The notes under the pieces: model-generated | Database searches by the model: none | Told to the model about the DNA's origin: nothing | What the model saw: only the letters and a program-made list of their open reading frames with translations | Assembly: GCF_036227605.1 (NCBI RefSeq) | Contig: NZ_CP109487.1 | Coordinates: 9,101,001 to 9,165,000 of the forward strand | Length of the DNA stretch: 64,000 nucleotides | From: Streptomyces sp. NBC_01439 | GTDB taxonomy: Bacteria; Actinomycetota; Actinomycetes; Streptomycetales; Streptomycetaceae | Direction: 5' to 3' | Shown: positions 43,159 to 50,906 of the stretch, piece after piece | Position numbering within the stretch: the first letter of the stretch is position 1 | Layout of the letters: every line of letters starts with the position of its first letter | Made by a program: the position numbers and the translations under genes

Positions 43159-43491
43159 GTGGGACATCTTCTCCTGTGGATCGTGCTGCTCTCTGCCGCA
43201 CTGGGTACAGGTTGCACTGCGTTCGCGTCATCAGGGACCGGCCGACTGTGGCGCGTGGACGCCCTCGAGTTGAGGCGCCAACAGCGGTTCGAGCACGTCC
43301 TGTCCTGTCATGTGGACGCCATTCGACTGTCTCGCGGGCAAGCCGCGGCGCAGGCGGAGGCATCTGTCGGAGCCTCGACCGGCCCCGTCGTGGAGCCGCT
43401 CCACGTCGTTCACGAGCCGTACTGGCCCCTCTGCTCCCCAGTGGGCCGCGTGATGCCGACGTCCGGCGACGAAGGTCAGAGCTTGCGATAG
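43159..43491 (+). CDS. Possible small membrane-anchored protein
   Basis: A 110-residue frame starting at GTG with AAAGGA six bases upstream, a good ribosome site. It opens with one hydrophobic segment (LLLWIVLLSAALGTGCTAFA) that could be a signal anchor, or a lipoprotein signal with the Cys at residue 19. The rest is charged (RLWRVDALELRRQQRFEHVLSCHVDAI) and then of mixed composition. No family is recognised. Codon third positions are less GC-biased than in neighbouring genes, so this may be a young or spurious gene. Confidence 0.4.
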   Translation: MGHLLLWIVLLSAALGTGCTAFASSGTGRLWRVDALELRRQQRFEHVLSCHVDAIRLSRGQAAAQAEASVGASTGPVVEPLHVVHEPYWPLCSPVGRVMPTSGDEGQSLR

Positions 43492-43844
43492 GCATTCGAT
43501 GCTACTGCCGTACGGTAATGAGCCGATGATCTCGGGCGGAATGCCGCGCAATTCCCCACGTCGGCAGGGTGGGCATTCGATTGAAAGAGCAACTGTTAAC
43601 GTCGAATCCTTAAAAACCCCGGCAATCTGCACATCGTCGATAGTGTAAAAACCCCGGCAATTCGTACATTGCCGAATCGCGGCGCCCTAGCCTCCGTCTG
43701 TACCGTCCGCACCGTCGACGGTCTCCGTAATTCCCGTTCGACGCACCTCCGTACTAGCGCTGACGCAAAGGGCGGGAAATACCCAAAATAAAAAAAATAT
43801 CATCCTCTATTCCTGTTCCGTGCGGCCGAGGAGTAACTGATTTC
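43492..43844. other. AT-rich regulatory-looking region
   Basis: No gene. The stretch 43570-43820 has by far the highest AT content in the window, including an A-rich run near 43785-43800. It contains the direct repeat described separately and precedes the small gene at 43845, so it may be its control region or a remnant of transferred DNA. Confidence 0.5.
43611..43671 (+). repeat. Pair of direct repeats in the AT-rich region
   Basis: TAAAAACCCCGGCAAT at 43611-43626 recurs exactly at 43646-43661, a spacing of 35 bp. Each copy is followed by a similar tail (CTGCACATCG and TCGTACATTG). The spacing is close to three and a third helical turns. Possible protein-binding iterons. Confidence 0.8.
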
Positions 43845-44168
43845 GTGAAGGGACATGAGCATGGCTCCTGTGGTGACTTATCGGATCGAGGCTCTTGGTC
43901 GGCTGTGCGACACCGTCTCCGGAGGGCTGCCGCCCGAGCGGTGAGAACGGCCCGGGCCGCGCTGATGCGCGTGACCCGACACCTCGCCGAGGCGGTCACT
44001 CCGCCCGGCGAGAAGGGACCGATACGAGTACTCCAGGACGAATACAGGGCCGGCTTCCCCCTGCCCATGCCTCATCGAGCGAGCGCCCCGAGCGACCCCC
44101 ACGGATGTCCGTGGTGCTTCGCCCTCGGAAACCCCGACCCTCCCGTCCGGCCCGACCCCGAGTGCTGA
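43845..44168 (+). CDS. Small hypothetical protein with CPWC motif and a TTA codon
   Basis: A 107-residue frame from GTG. It has a basic helical middle (AVRHRLRRAAARAVRTARAA), then LQDEYRAGFPLPMPHRA and a C-terminal HGCPWCFAL followed by a proline-rich end with a last Cys. The CPWC pair could bind metal or be redox-active. GAGGAG lies upstream but at long spacing (about 12 bases). Codon use becomes strongly GC-biased after the first dozen codons. Codon 12 is TTA (43878-43880), so if real the gene depends on bldA. No family recognised; could also be a chance frame. Confidence 0.45.
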   Translation: MKGHEHGSCGDLSDRGSWSAVRHRLRRAAARAVRTARAALMRVTRHLAEAVTPPGEKGPIRVLQDEYRAGFPLPMPHRASAPSDPHGCPWCFALGNPDPPVRPDPEC

Positions 44169-44492
44169 ACGCCAGCAGGTCTCGGGCAGGACGGCCCTGC
44201 GGCAACGAGGCGGCCGTGCTCTCAGCTGCCCGCGTCATTGACCACGGACGTCGTTGATGCGCTGCAGGTCTTGGACGTGGCGAAGACCTCCGGTGCGGTG
44301 GGAGCTGCTGAGGAACTCACCGCGCCGAGGCCTTCTTGTTCCACCGTAGTGCCCTGCTGGCCGTCTTCGCTAGGCGCCTGCTGGTCGGTGTCGGCGCACG
44401 CGGGGGGCGCTCCGGCGGGCAAAGGGCTGTGTACCGCCCCGCGGACGTGATGCCGTGCCCTCCTGAGTACTCTCGCCCCGAGAGGGGACGTC
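44169..44492. other. Intergenic region before the 58-residue membrane peptide
   Basis: No supported gene. A small hairpin CTCTCG-CCC-CGAGAG (44470-44484) lies at the right end and its right arm overlaps the AGAGGGG ribosome site of the next gene, so it could limit that gene's translation. Confidence 0.4.
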
Positions 44493-44669
44493 ATGGAGTC
44501 ACTTGGGACCCTGTTCACTGCCGCGGCCTGGGGTGTTGCGTTGGTCAGCCTGCTGGGTGGGGTGATCGTCGTGGTGGCCGTCACGCGTTGGCGCCGTCGT
44601 GCGATCAGCGCTCTGGAGAGGAGCGAGGAGGAGCAGAGCGGACCTGCCTTCCGGGCATCCGGTCGGTAG
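44493..44669 (+). CDS. Single-pass membrane peptide
   Basis: A 58-residue protein. It begins MESLGTLFTAAAWG and has one membrane segment (GVALVSLLGGVIVVVAV), then a positively charged stop-transfer cluster (TRWRRR) and a short acidic cytosolic tail (ALERSEEEQSG). AGAGGGG six bases before the ATG is a strong ribosome site, and the composition is typical of real small membrane proteins. Orientation should be N-out, C-in. Function unknown. It lies 140 bp upstream of the DUF6461-like gene and may be cotranscribed with it. Confidence 0.68.
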   Translation: MESLGTLFTAAAWGVALVSLLGGVIVVVAVTRWRRRAISALERSEEEQSGPAFRASGR

Positions 44670-44809
44670 GGAGCGCGAGCGCCGGGAGGTTGACCGGGCT
44701 CGCCCCGGCGAGGTCGCGACCGGCACCGACTCCGGCCGCGTACGACGGGGCCCCCATCAGCCCAGGGCAGCGCGCTCCGGTGTCAGTGGCCCCTGCCAGG
44801 ATGGGACGA

Positions 44810-45493
44810 ATGACCCTTGCCACCGCGGCCGACTACGGCTGGATACATTCCCCGTCCTCGATGTTCGCCTTCGGAATGGAGTTCGGGTACAGCCTGACAC
44901 TGGTGCGGGGGGTCTCACCTTCGGAGTTGTTCCGGATCGTGGGGGCCGAGCCCCAAGGCGTGTGCGAGGGACTCGGCGAGCTCATCCACGAGCAGCAGGA
45001 GTTCTTGGGCGGGTACGACACGTGGCCCGACTCCTTCCTCGCAGGAGCGTTCACCGTGCAGGGCGAGGGAGGGGACTGGACCCTCGTCCTGGAGTTCGGA
45101 GGCGGCTTGGACATGCGCACCGACATCATGGAGGCGATCTCGGCCGAAACGTGCGCCGTCTCGCACTCCAGCAACGGGGGGAAGCCGATGGACTTCTTCC
45201 ACTGGTACGAACAAGGTGAGTTGAGGACCACGTTCGAGTGGCCTGCGGACAGGACCGGCAGCACTCCGGATGCGCTCAACCCCCTGATGCTCGCGGTCGG
45301 CCTCGACCCGTCGGGGGAGGGGGAACCAGAGGTCGACGTGAAGGCGGCGGTCCTGGCGCTCACCGAGCGCCTCACCGGGGTGCGGGTGACCCAGGAGCTC
45401 CTGGCGGAGGCCGAGTACCACGTGGGGGAAATGCCGGAGGAGCCCGCCGAGGAGTGGGAGAACAACACCACCGACGGGGCGCCGGCGCACTGA
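44810..45493 (+). CDS. DUF6461-like protein
   Basis: A 227-residue soluble acidic protein. The opening TAADYGWIHSPSSMFAFGMEFGYSLTLVRGVSPSELFRIVGAEPQG matches the DUF6461 pattern, in which a conserved CxTLVRG-like strand is followed by a helix. It continues with FTVQGEGGDWTLVLEFGG and an acidic tail (EMPEEPAEEWENN). The family is frequent in actinomycetes, often near immunity or signalling loci, without known function. ATG 44810 is chosen; an in-frame ATG nine bases earlier is equally possible. It converges with the PucR-type gene. Confidence 0.75.
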   Translation: MTLATAADYGWIHSPSSMFAFGMEFGYSLTLVRGVSPSELFRIVGAEPQGVCEGLGELIHEQQEFLGGYDTWPDSFLAGAFTVQGEGGDWTLVLEFGGGLDMRTDIMEAISAETCAVSHSSNGGKPMDFFHWYEQGELRTTFEWPADRTGSTPDALNPLMLAVGLDPSGEGEPEVDVKAAVLALTERLTGVRVTQELLAEAEYHVGEMPEEPAEEWENNTTDGAPAH

Positions 45494-45571
45494 CAGAACC
45501 CTGCGCCATCCGACCTCGGCCCGGGCGACCCGAGTCGCACGGACGTGTTCGTGATCCGGGTTCAAGGCTCG

Positions 45572-46846
45572 TCAGCCCACGTCGCGTTTACCGGGCCGGA
45601 CGGCGTCGTGGGCCGCCAGTGCGGCGCGCAGCGTCAGCGCATCGGCACCGCGGGCAGCGTCCAGTCCGGTGAACTCGGTCGCTTTGCGCAGACGGTAGTC
45701 GACCGTGTTCGGATGGATCTGGAGCCTGGCGGCTGCCCGGCGCCGGTCAAGGCTGCACGCGAGGAAGGCGCGTAACGTCACGAGCAGTTCCGGACGCGCG
45801 TCGAGGGGGGCGAGCAGCGCGGCGAGCCCGTCCCTGGCCGGGCCGGGACGGCTCAGCTGGTACTCGAGCAGCACGTCGTCGAGCAGGTACAGGCCGGGCC
45901 CCCGGCCGGACGACTCCGCTACTTCGCGTACCTCGCCGGCCAGCCGGGCGGCCTCGGCGACGCCCTCCGGCGTTGCAGCTGCCGCCGCGGCCCAGAGCTC
46001 GGCGCCGCACGTCCGGCCGAGCTGTTGGACCAGCTGGGAGAGCCGGTCCCGGTCCGCGCGACCGAAGTCGGCGGCCGGCGTCTCGTACGGGATCAGTACC
46101 AGCCCGCCGTCGCCGGACAGCACGGACAGGGGGACTCCCCTCGTCTGGCGCTGCAGTTCGTTGCGCAGCCGCCGGAGTTTGCGGCGCGCGGCGACCGCAT
46201 GGTTCATGCCGGGCACCAGCTCGTCCGGGTGCGGTCCCACGGTGATGCTCAGCACCAGGTAGCAGGGCGGCAGACGGATGCCCGCGCGATCCGCCGCGAC
46301 CTGCGGGCTGCCGCCCTCCAGCAGCCGGGACAGCAACGCCTGCAGGGCGACCTGCTCGTCACTGAGCGCCGTTCGCCGTTCCTGCACGTACCCGGCCGCG
46401 ACCTCGCAGCTCACCAGCCGCAGATACGCGAGCAGTTGGCGCTGGACCCACAGTACGTCGCCCAGATCCCGCGGCTCGGCCGCCGAGAAGACCTGGGAGG
46501 CGCACTCCTCCGCACCCAGGTGATAGGCGCCGACCACGGCCTCCAGCGGCACGCCCTCGTCGGCACGCCGGGCCGAGGCCTCGCGGATCGCCGCCGCTTC
46601 GGCCTGCCCGGGCAGTTCGCCCGTGCGCAGGACCGCGGCGAAGCTCCGGATGCCGCGGGTCACCTGCTTGGCTATGTCACCGCCGAGGTGCTCCGCTGAC
46701 AGCGTGCCGTAGACGGGCAGCCGCTCGACGAGCCGGACCATCACCGCACGTTCCAGAGCCGCGGCGGCGTCCTGAAGCCGCTTGTGGACCGGCACGCCGC
46801 CGAACTGCGGCACCGAGTCCCGTCCCCCCGCGTTGGATGCGGTCAC
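45572..46846 (-). CDS. PucR/CdaR family transcriptional regulator
   Basis: A 424-residue regulator. The N-terminal half is helical (LQDAAAALERAVMVRLVERLP through YHLGAEECASQVFSAAE), the middle is a GGDEF-like, non-catalytic domain (CYLVLSITVGPHPDELV to LSVLSGDGGLVLIPYE), and the C-terminus is the PucR helix-turn-helix: LLVTLRAFLACSLDRRRAAARLQIHPNTVDYRLRKATEFTG. The family controls purine catabolism, sugar-acid use and secondary metabolism. GTG 46846 has GAGG upstream. It is divergent from the secreted lipase with a 244-bp shared upstream region, so the lipase is the most likely target. Confidence 0.88.
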   Translation of the reverse strand: MTASNAGGRDSVPQFGGVPVHKRLQDAAAALERAVMVRLVERLPVYGTLSAEHLGGDIAKQVTRGIRSFAAVLRTGELPGQAEAAAIREASARRADEGVPLEAVVGAYHLGAEECASQVFSAAEPRDLGDVLWVQRQLLAYLRLVSCEVAAGYVQERRTALSDEQVALQALLSRLLEGGSPQVAADRAGIRLPPCYLVLSITVGPHPDELVPGMNHAVAARRKLRRLRNELQRQTRGVPLSVLSGDGGLVLIPYETPAADFGRADRDRLSQLVQQLGRTCGAELWAAAAAATPEGVAEAARLAGEVREVAESSGRGPGLYLLDDVLLEYQLSRPGPARDGLAALLAPLDARPELLVTLRAFLACSLDRRRAAARLQIHPNTVDYRLRKATEFTGLDAARGADALTLRAALAAHDAVRPGKRDVG

Positions 46847-47090
46847 AATTCACCTCGCACATTTCTGTTCCCCGCCCCGCAGACGCAGCCGCGTACCGGC
46901 CCGATGATGTTTCCGGGACATGTCCTACTGGTTGGTAACACGGTTGACCGGTGGATGGCCAGACGCGGCAGACCCCGGCCGCGTCGTTCCCCGCAATCCC
47001 CTGCCGGGGGCCGCCCGCCCCGGCCTGACACGCCGATGCACCCGACCTCGTAACGGCGCGTCAGCCCCCCCACCAGAAAACGAGGACCAC

Positions 47091-48434
47091 ATGTCCAAGG
47101 CAGCCGTTCGCCTGATCTCCGTCGCCGTCGTCATCGCGGCGGCCATGACCGCCGCGCCGGCGGCCACGGCCGCCCAGTCCACGCCCGCAGCAGCGACGTC
47201 CACGACGAGCGACCCGTTCTACACCTATGGCGACAGCACGCCCCTGTCCGCTTTCGCGCCGGGCACCGTGCTAAAGACCCGGACGCTGCAGTACCACCTC
47301 ATCGGTATCGCCACGCCCCTGAAGGCGGTCCAACTGCTCTACCGCACCACCGACGCCCAGGGCCGCCCGGCCGTCAACGTGACCACGGTGGTGCGCAGCC
47401 CGACGGGGGACCGCAGCAAGGCGGTGTCCTACCAGTCGTTCTACGATTCCCTCAACCCGGAGGACGGGCCGTCCCGTGCGATCGCCGGTGACGTCACCCT
47501 GGGCGGCCTCATCCCGAACGTCGAGGCCGTCTTCCTGGCGCCGCTGCTGACCCGGGGCTACGACGTCGTCATCCCGGACACCGAGGGACAGCAGGCGCAC
47601 TTCGCTGCGGGACCGGAGTACGGGACGAACACGCTGGACTCGATCCGCGCCGCCACCAAGTCGGCGCAGACCGGACTGAATTCCGCCACCTCATTCGGCC
47701 TCATGGGCTATTCCGGTGGTTCCATCGCGACCAACTGGGCCGCTGCGCTCGCGCCGAGCTACGCGCCGGACGTGCAGCGCAAGCTGGTCGGCTACGCCGA
47801 GGGCGGCCTGCTCGTCGACCCGGCACACAACCTGAAGTACGTGGACGGCTCACTGGCCTGGTCGGGCGTCATCCCCATGGCGGTCATCGGAGTCTCCCGG
47901 TCCTACGGCATCGATCTCAAGTCCTATCTCAACGGCTACGGCCTCGAGGTGTACAAGGACCTTGAGCACGGCTCCATCGTCGATGCCATCGGCCGATACC
48001 CCGGGCTGACCTGGAAGAAGATGGCGAAGTCGCAGTACGCCGACCCCAACTCGATCCCCGTGTTCGTGGAAGCGATGAACAAGATTAACCTCGGGTCGGC
48101 CGCCACCCCGGCCATCCCGGGATTCATCGCCCAGGGCGACGCGGGCGTCTTGGAAGGGACCTTCGGCAACCACCGGGGGATCGGAACGGGCGACGGCGTC
48201 ATGGTCAGCGGGGACGTGCGGGCACTCGCCCGGCAGTACTGCGCCACCGGTAACTCCGCCGTCAAGTACAGCCAGTACGAGCTGCTCAGCCACACGGGGG
48301 CGGCCGTGGCCTGGGCCCCGGCCGCGCTGGGCTGGCTGGGTGACCGCTTCGCGGGCAAGCAGGCCCCGTCCGACTGCGGCCGCATCCCCGCGGGCAACTC
48401 GCTGGCACCGGAGGAGCCGACGTCGCGGTCCTGA
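47091..48434 (+). CDS. Secreted lipase (fungal LIP-like family)
   Basis: A 447-residue exported lipase of the secretory lipase (LIP) family. A signal peptide covers residues 1-28 (KAAVRLISVAVVIAAAMTAAPAATAAQS, cleavage near ATA-AQS). The nucleophile elbow is LMGYSGGSIATNW near residue 205. The probable catalytic Asp and His lie in FIAQGDAGV and LLSHTGAAV. The lid-containing insertion typical of the family spans about residues 250-340. CGAGGACC before the ATG is the ribosome site. It should hydrolyse triacylglycerols or other esters outside the cell. Divergent from the PucR-type regulator; a hairpin terminator follows. Confidence 0.88.
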   Translation: MSKAAVRLISVAVVIAAAMTAAPAATAAQSTPAAATSTTSDPFYTYGDSTPLSAFAPGTVLKTRTLQYHLIGIATPLKAVQLLYRTTDAQGRPAVNVTTVVRSPTGDRSKAVSYQSFYDSLNPEDGPSRAIAGDVTLGGLIPNVEAVFLAPLLTRGYDVVIPDTEGQQAHFAAGPEYGTNTLDSIRAATKSAQTGLNSATSFGLMGYSGGSIATNWAAALAPSYAPDVQRKLVGYAEGGLLVDPAHNLKYVDGSLAWSGVIPMAVIGVSRSYGIDLKSYLNGYGLEVYKDLEHGSIVDAIGRYPGLTWKKMAKSQYADPNSIPVFVEAMNKINLGSAATPAIPGFIAQGDAGVLEGTFGNHRGIGTGDGVMVSGDVRALARQYCATGNSAVKYSQYELLSHTGAAVAWAPAALGWLGDRFAGKQAPSDCGRIPAGNSLAPEEPTSRS

Positions 48435-48452
48435 CGTCCGTGCGAGGGCCGG

Positions 48453-48479
48453 CCTGCCGCGCCCCGTGCGCGCGGCAGG
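48453..48479. terminator. Terminator hairpin between converging lipase and SUMF1 genes
   Basis: CCTGCCGCGC (48453-48462) and GCGCGGCAGG (48470-48479) make a perfect 10-bp stem with a seven-base loop, 19 bp after the lipase stop and 23 bp from the opposing gene's stop. Confidence 0.75.
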
Positions 48480-48501
48480 TCTGCGCCCGGACGGTGACCG
48501 G

Positions 48502-49197
48502 TCAGGGCCGTAGGGAGCGGGCGAGCCGCACTCCCACGTCCTCGATCCGCAGCGTCGGGTGACTGCGCCGTCGTACGGAGGCGCGGCAGCTCCAGTGCTC
48601 GTCGAACCAGCCGCCGCCGCGCAGTACCCGGTAGGAGCCGTACACCTCGGGGTCGTAGAGGTCCCAGCACCACTCCCAGACGTTGCCGAGCATGTCGTAC
48701 AGGCCCCACGGGTTGGGGCGGCGGCCGCCGACCTCGTGGATCCGTTCCCCGGAGTTCCCGCGGTGCCAGGCGATGTCGTCGAGCGGCCCGTAGCGGGGGC
48801 CGGTGGTGCCGGCCCGGCAGGAGAGTTCCCACTCGGCCTCGGTCGGCAGCCGGTAGCCGTCCGCGTCCCGGTCCCATGTGATGTGACCGTCCCCGCCGTC
48901 CCCGCCATCCGCCGTGGCGGCGGTTCCGGAGGTGTGGGGGAGGTGGTAGGCGGGGGTCAGCCCTTCCTGCCGGGACAGGGCGTTGCAGTACCGGACCGCG
49001 TCCCACCACGACACGCTGTGCGCGGGGAGCCGCCCGCCGTCCTGTCCGCCGTCGGGCCGTGCCGTGGCCACCTGCGCGTATCCGGCCCTGGTGAGCGGGT
49101 GCGCCGCGAGGCGGTACGGGGCGACCTCGACCGTCCAACTGCGCTCGGTGCGGCGGTCCGAGAGGGTGACGCGCCCGCCCGGCACGGCGATCATCAT
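48502..49197 (-). CDS. SUMF1/formylglycine-generating-enzyme-fold protein, probably non-catalytic as FGE
   Basis: A 231-residue protein with the SUMF1 fold: HSVSWWDAVRYCNALSRQEGLTPAYHL, YRLPTEAEWELSCRAGTTG, GLYDMLGNVWEWCWDLYD and VLRGGGWFDEHWSCRASVRRRSHP. True FGE has two catalytic Cys five residues apart after the GGS motif; here the first position is Asp and only one Cys (in WSCRA) remains. So it is unlikely to make formylglycine and may bind ligand or protein instead. A Gly/Asp-rich low-complexity insert lies near residue 100. AGGAG precedes the ATG, which overlaps the stop of a 71-residue gene by four bases. Confidence 0.82.
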   Translation of the reverse strand: MMIAVPGGRVTLSDRRTERSWTVEVAPYRLAAHPLTRAGYAQVATARPDGGQDGGRLPAHSVSWWDAVRYCNALSRQEGLTPAYHLPHTSGTAATADGGDGGDGHITWDRDADGYRLPTEAEWELSCRAGTTGPRYGPLDDIAWHRGNSGERIHEVGGRRPNPWGLYDMLGNVWEWCWDLYDPEVYGSYRVLRGGGWFDEHWSCRASVRRRSHPTLRIEDVGVRLARSLRP

Positions 49198-49409
49198 GCC
49201 CGGTTCTCCTGTTCCTGGTGGTCCGGCAGCAGCAACCGTGCGGCCCTCTCGCGGTTCCGGGCCTCCAGGACCGCGTCCGCTTCCTGGACGCGGTACCCGC
49301 CGACCGTGTCCGCAGCGGTGTCCAGGGACCACACCGGGGCGGCCGTGCCCGTGGGCGGCGGTCCGATCCGCGGTGCGCCGGAGCCGAGTTGGTCCACGTA
49401 CTCGATCAT
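49194..49409 (-). CDS. Small partner protein of the SUMF1-fold gene
   Basis: A 71-residue protein beginning MIEYVDQLGSGAPRIGPPP, followed by VWSLDTAADTVGGYRVQEADAVLEARNRERAARLL and a charged tail. Its last codons overlap the SUMF1-type start (ATGA), so the two are made together. No strong ribosome site is visible before the ATG. No family recognised. It could be a substrate or adaptor for the SUMF1-fold protein; that is only suggested by the coupling. Confidence 0.6.
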   Translation of the reverse strand: MIEYVDQLGSGAPRIGPPPTGTAAPVWSLDTAADTVGGYRVQEADAVLEARNRERAARLLLPDHQEQENRA

Positions 49410-49580
49410 CTGACCGAGGGTAGACGAGGTGGCCGGTGGGCACGGCACCCCGCCTCCTTCACGTAGGACCACCGGCCCGTCCGATCTGCCCGTCGTTCCG
49501 GGACGCGCTGCCCGCCCGCGCGGTCCTCTTCTTCCCCGTGGTGGTCGCGGTGGCGTTCGTGGGGTGGGTACCGTCTGTCC

Positions 49581-50825
49581 ATGTACTTGATCGGTCCGGG
49601 GCACCAGCGGGGTCACGTCCTTCTCATAGCGGGGGACGCCGCGGTGCGCCGCGGCACGGTGCACCTTGCGCCGAGCGCGAATCTTGCCGCTCTCGCGATG
49701 GTGCCGGCTTCGGTGTTGCTGGGCAGCGGGCTTCCCACGGACACGGTGTGTCTGGACGGGGCGCGTGATCCGAACACGGTGCTGGCGCGGTTGCGTACGG
49801 CGGCCGCGACCCCGGGGCCGTTGCTGCTCTATCTTTCGGGCCGGCTCACCGCTGACCGGCGCGGCCGCGGGTTGTACTTGGCTCTGGCCGGGACGGCGCG
49901 GGCGGCCGTGCGATACACGGCTCTGCCCTGGGATTGGCTGGTGGGCGAGTTGCGGGGCCGTCCTGCCGGGCTGACGACGGTGCTCCTCGACCTTGCCGCG
50001 GACAAGGAGGCCTGGCCGTTGCTCCAGGAGGTCGGCGGTCTGCCGGGCCTCCCGTCTCCCGAGGTGTACGGGGTGGTGTGCCCGCCGGGTTTCGCGGCGG
50101 GCAGCGGTACGGTCAGCGGCTACACGCGGCACTGGATCGAGCAACTGCGCCGCAGTCCGTCCCGGCCGGCCGATGTGCAGTTGCACGCTTTGGCGGCGGG
50201 CGCAGCGGGCCTTCCGCCGGGTGCGCTGGTCCTGCCGACCGCCCGTGAGCTGGGCATGCGCCCGGGCCCGCAGCAGCAACCGCTGCCGCAGCAGTCGGAC
50301 CGGCAGGGGGTGTGGCAGGAAGCCGGCGGGGCCGGCCCGCCCTCCTATGGAACGATGGGCGGAGTGCCGGGCGGAGGGTCGGGTGGGGATCCACGGCCGC
50401 ACATCCATGCATTGGCTACCGCGGGCCGTCATTCGGAGGCGGCTGCTCTGGCCCGGGCGTGGGAGGAGCATGTCCGGCATGCTCACGGGTCCTCCTCCCC
50501 GGAGGCGGTCCAGTGGGCGGAGATCCGTGCGGATCTGGCACGGATGGCGGGTGATTTCCTGCTGGCAACGGGGTTGTGGATCGGGGCCTGCCGGGTTCGG
50601 CTGGCCGCTCAGGGCGCGGCGGCCCCCGAGGTCTATGCCGCGGCGGCCGGGGCGCTGTACTGCTGGACCCAGCTCGGGGACCGGGCTTCGGCGGTGGAGT
50701 CGGGGCCCGAACTGCTCGCCCTGCTGCGGACCCTGCCCGCTCTGGATCCCCGATACCTGCGGCTGGCGCAGGCACGCCTGGACGTACTACGGGTCCCCGA
50801 GCTGCCGCGTGCCGTTCCCACCTGA
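49581..50825 (+). CDS. Caspase-like fold protein without catalytic residues, with helical C-terminal domain
   Basis: A 414-residue protein of unknown function. The N-terminal 200 residues follow the layout of a caspase-type p20 domain: strand GHVLLIAGDAAVRRG, then GPLLLYLSGRLTADRRGRGLYLALAGT where LLLYFSGHG is expected, then TALPWDWLVGELR and TTVLLDLAADKEAW where LLDACHSG is expected. His and Cys are both replaced, so it should be inactive as a protease. A Gln/Gly/Pro linker (220-265) leads to a helical, TPR-like repeat region (HIHALATAGRHSEAAALARAWEEHV to the end). It is divergent from the SUMF1-fold pair. The fold assignment is my inference. Confidence 0.65.
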   Translation: MYLIGPGHQRGHVLLIAGDAAVRRGTVHLAPSANLAALAMVPASVLLGSGLPTDTVCLDGARDPNTVLARLRTAAATPGPLLLYLSGRLTADRRGRGLYLALAGTARAAVRYTALPWDWLVGELRGRPAGLTTVLLDLAADKEAWPLLQEVGGLPGLPSPEVYGVVCPPGFAAGSGTVSGYTRHWIEQLRRSPSRPADVQLHALAAGAAGLPPGALVLPTARELGMRPGPQQQPLPQQSDRQGVWQEAGGAGPPSYGTMGGVPGGGSGGDPRPHIHALATAGRHSEAAALARAWEEHVRHAHGSSSPEAVQWAEIRADLARMAGDFLLATGLWIGACRVRLAAQGAAAPEVYAAAAGALYCWTQLGDRASAVESGPELLALLRTLPALDPRYLRLAQARLDVLRVPELPRAVPT

Positions 50826-50848
50826 CCCCGGGACCGGCGGTCGGACTA

Positions 50849-50869
50849 CCCGGCTGCACTGCAGCCGGG
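50849..50869. terminator. Hairpin between convergent genes
   Basis: CCCGGCTGCA and TGCAGCCGGG are perfect 10-bp arms around a single C (in practice a slightly larger loop). It starts 24 bp after the pseudo-caspase stop and lies before the opposing FMN-reductase stop. Confidence 0.65.
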
Positions 50870-50906
50870 CCGCGCCGGGCCGCCGGGCAGCCGGGGTGCG
50901 GGGTCG

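Noticed and set aside
45530..45570. tRNA-like GGGTTCAAGGCTC word
   Set aside because: No acceptor stem or anticodon arm can be formed around it.
48502..49197. Active formylglycine-generating enzyme
   Set aside because: One of the two catalytic cysteines is Asp, and no sulfatase is encoded nearby.
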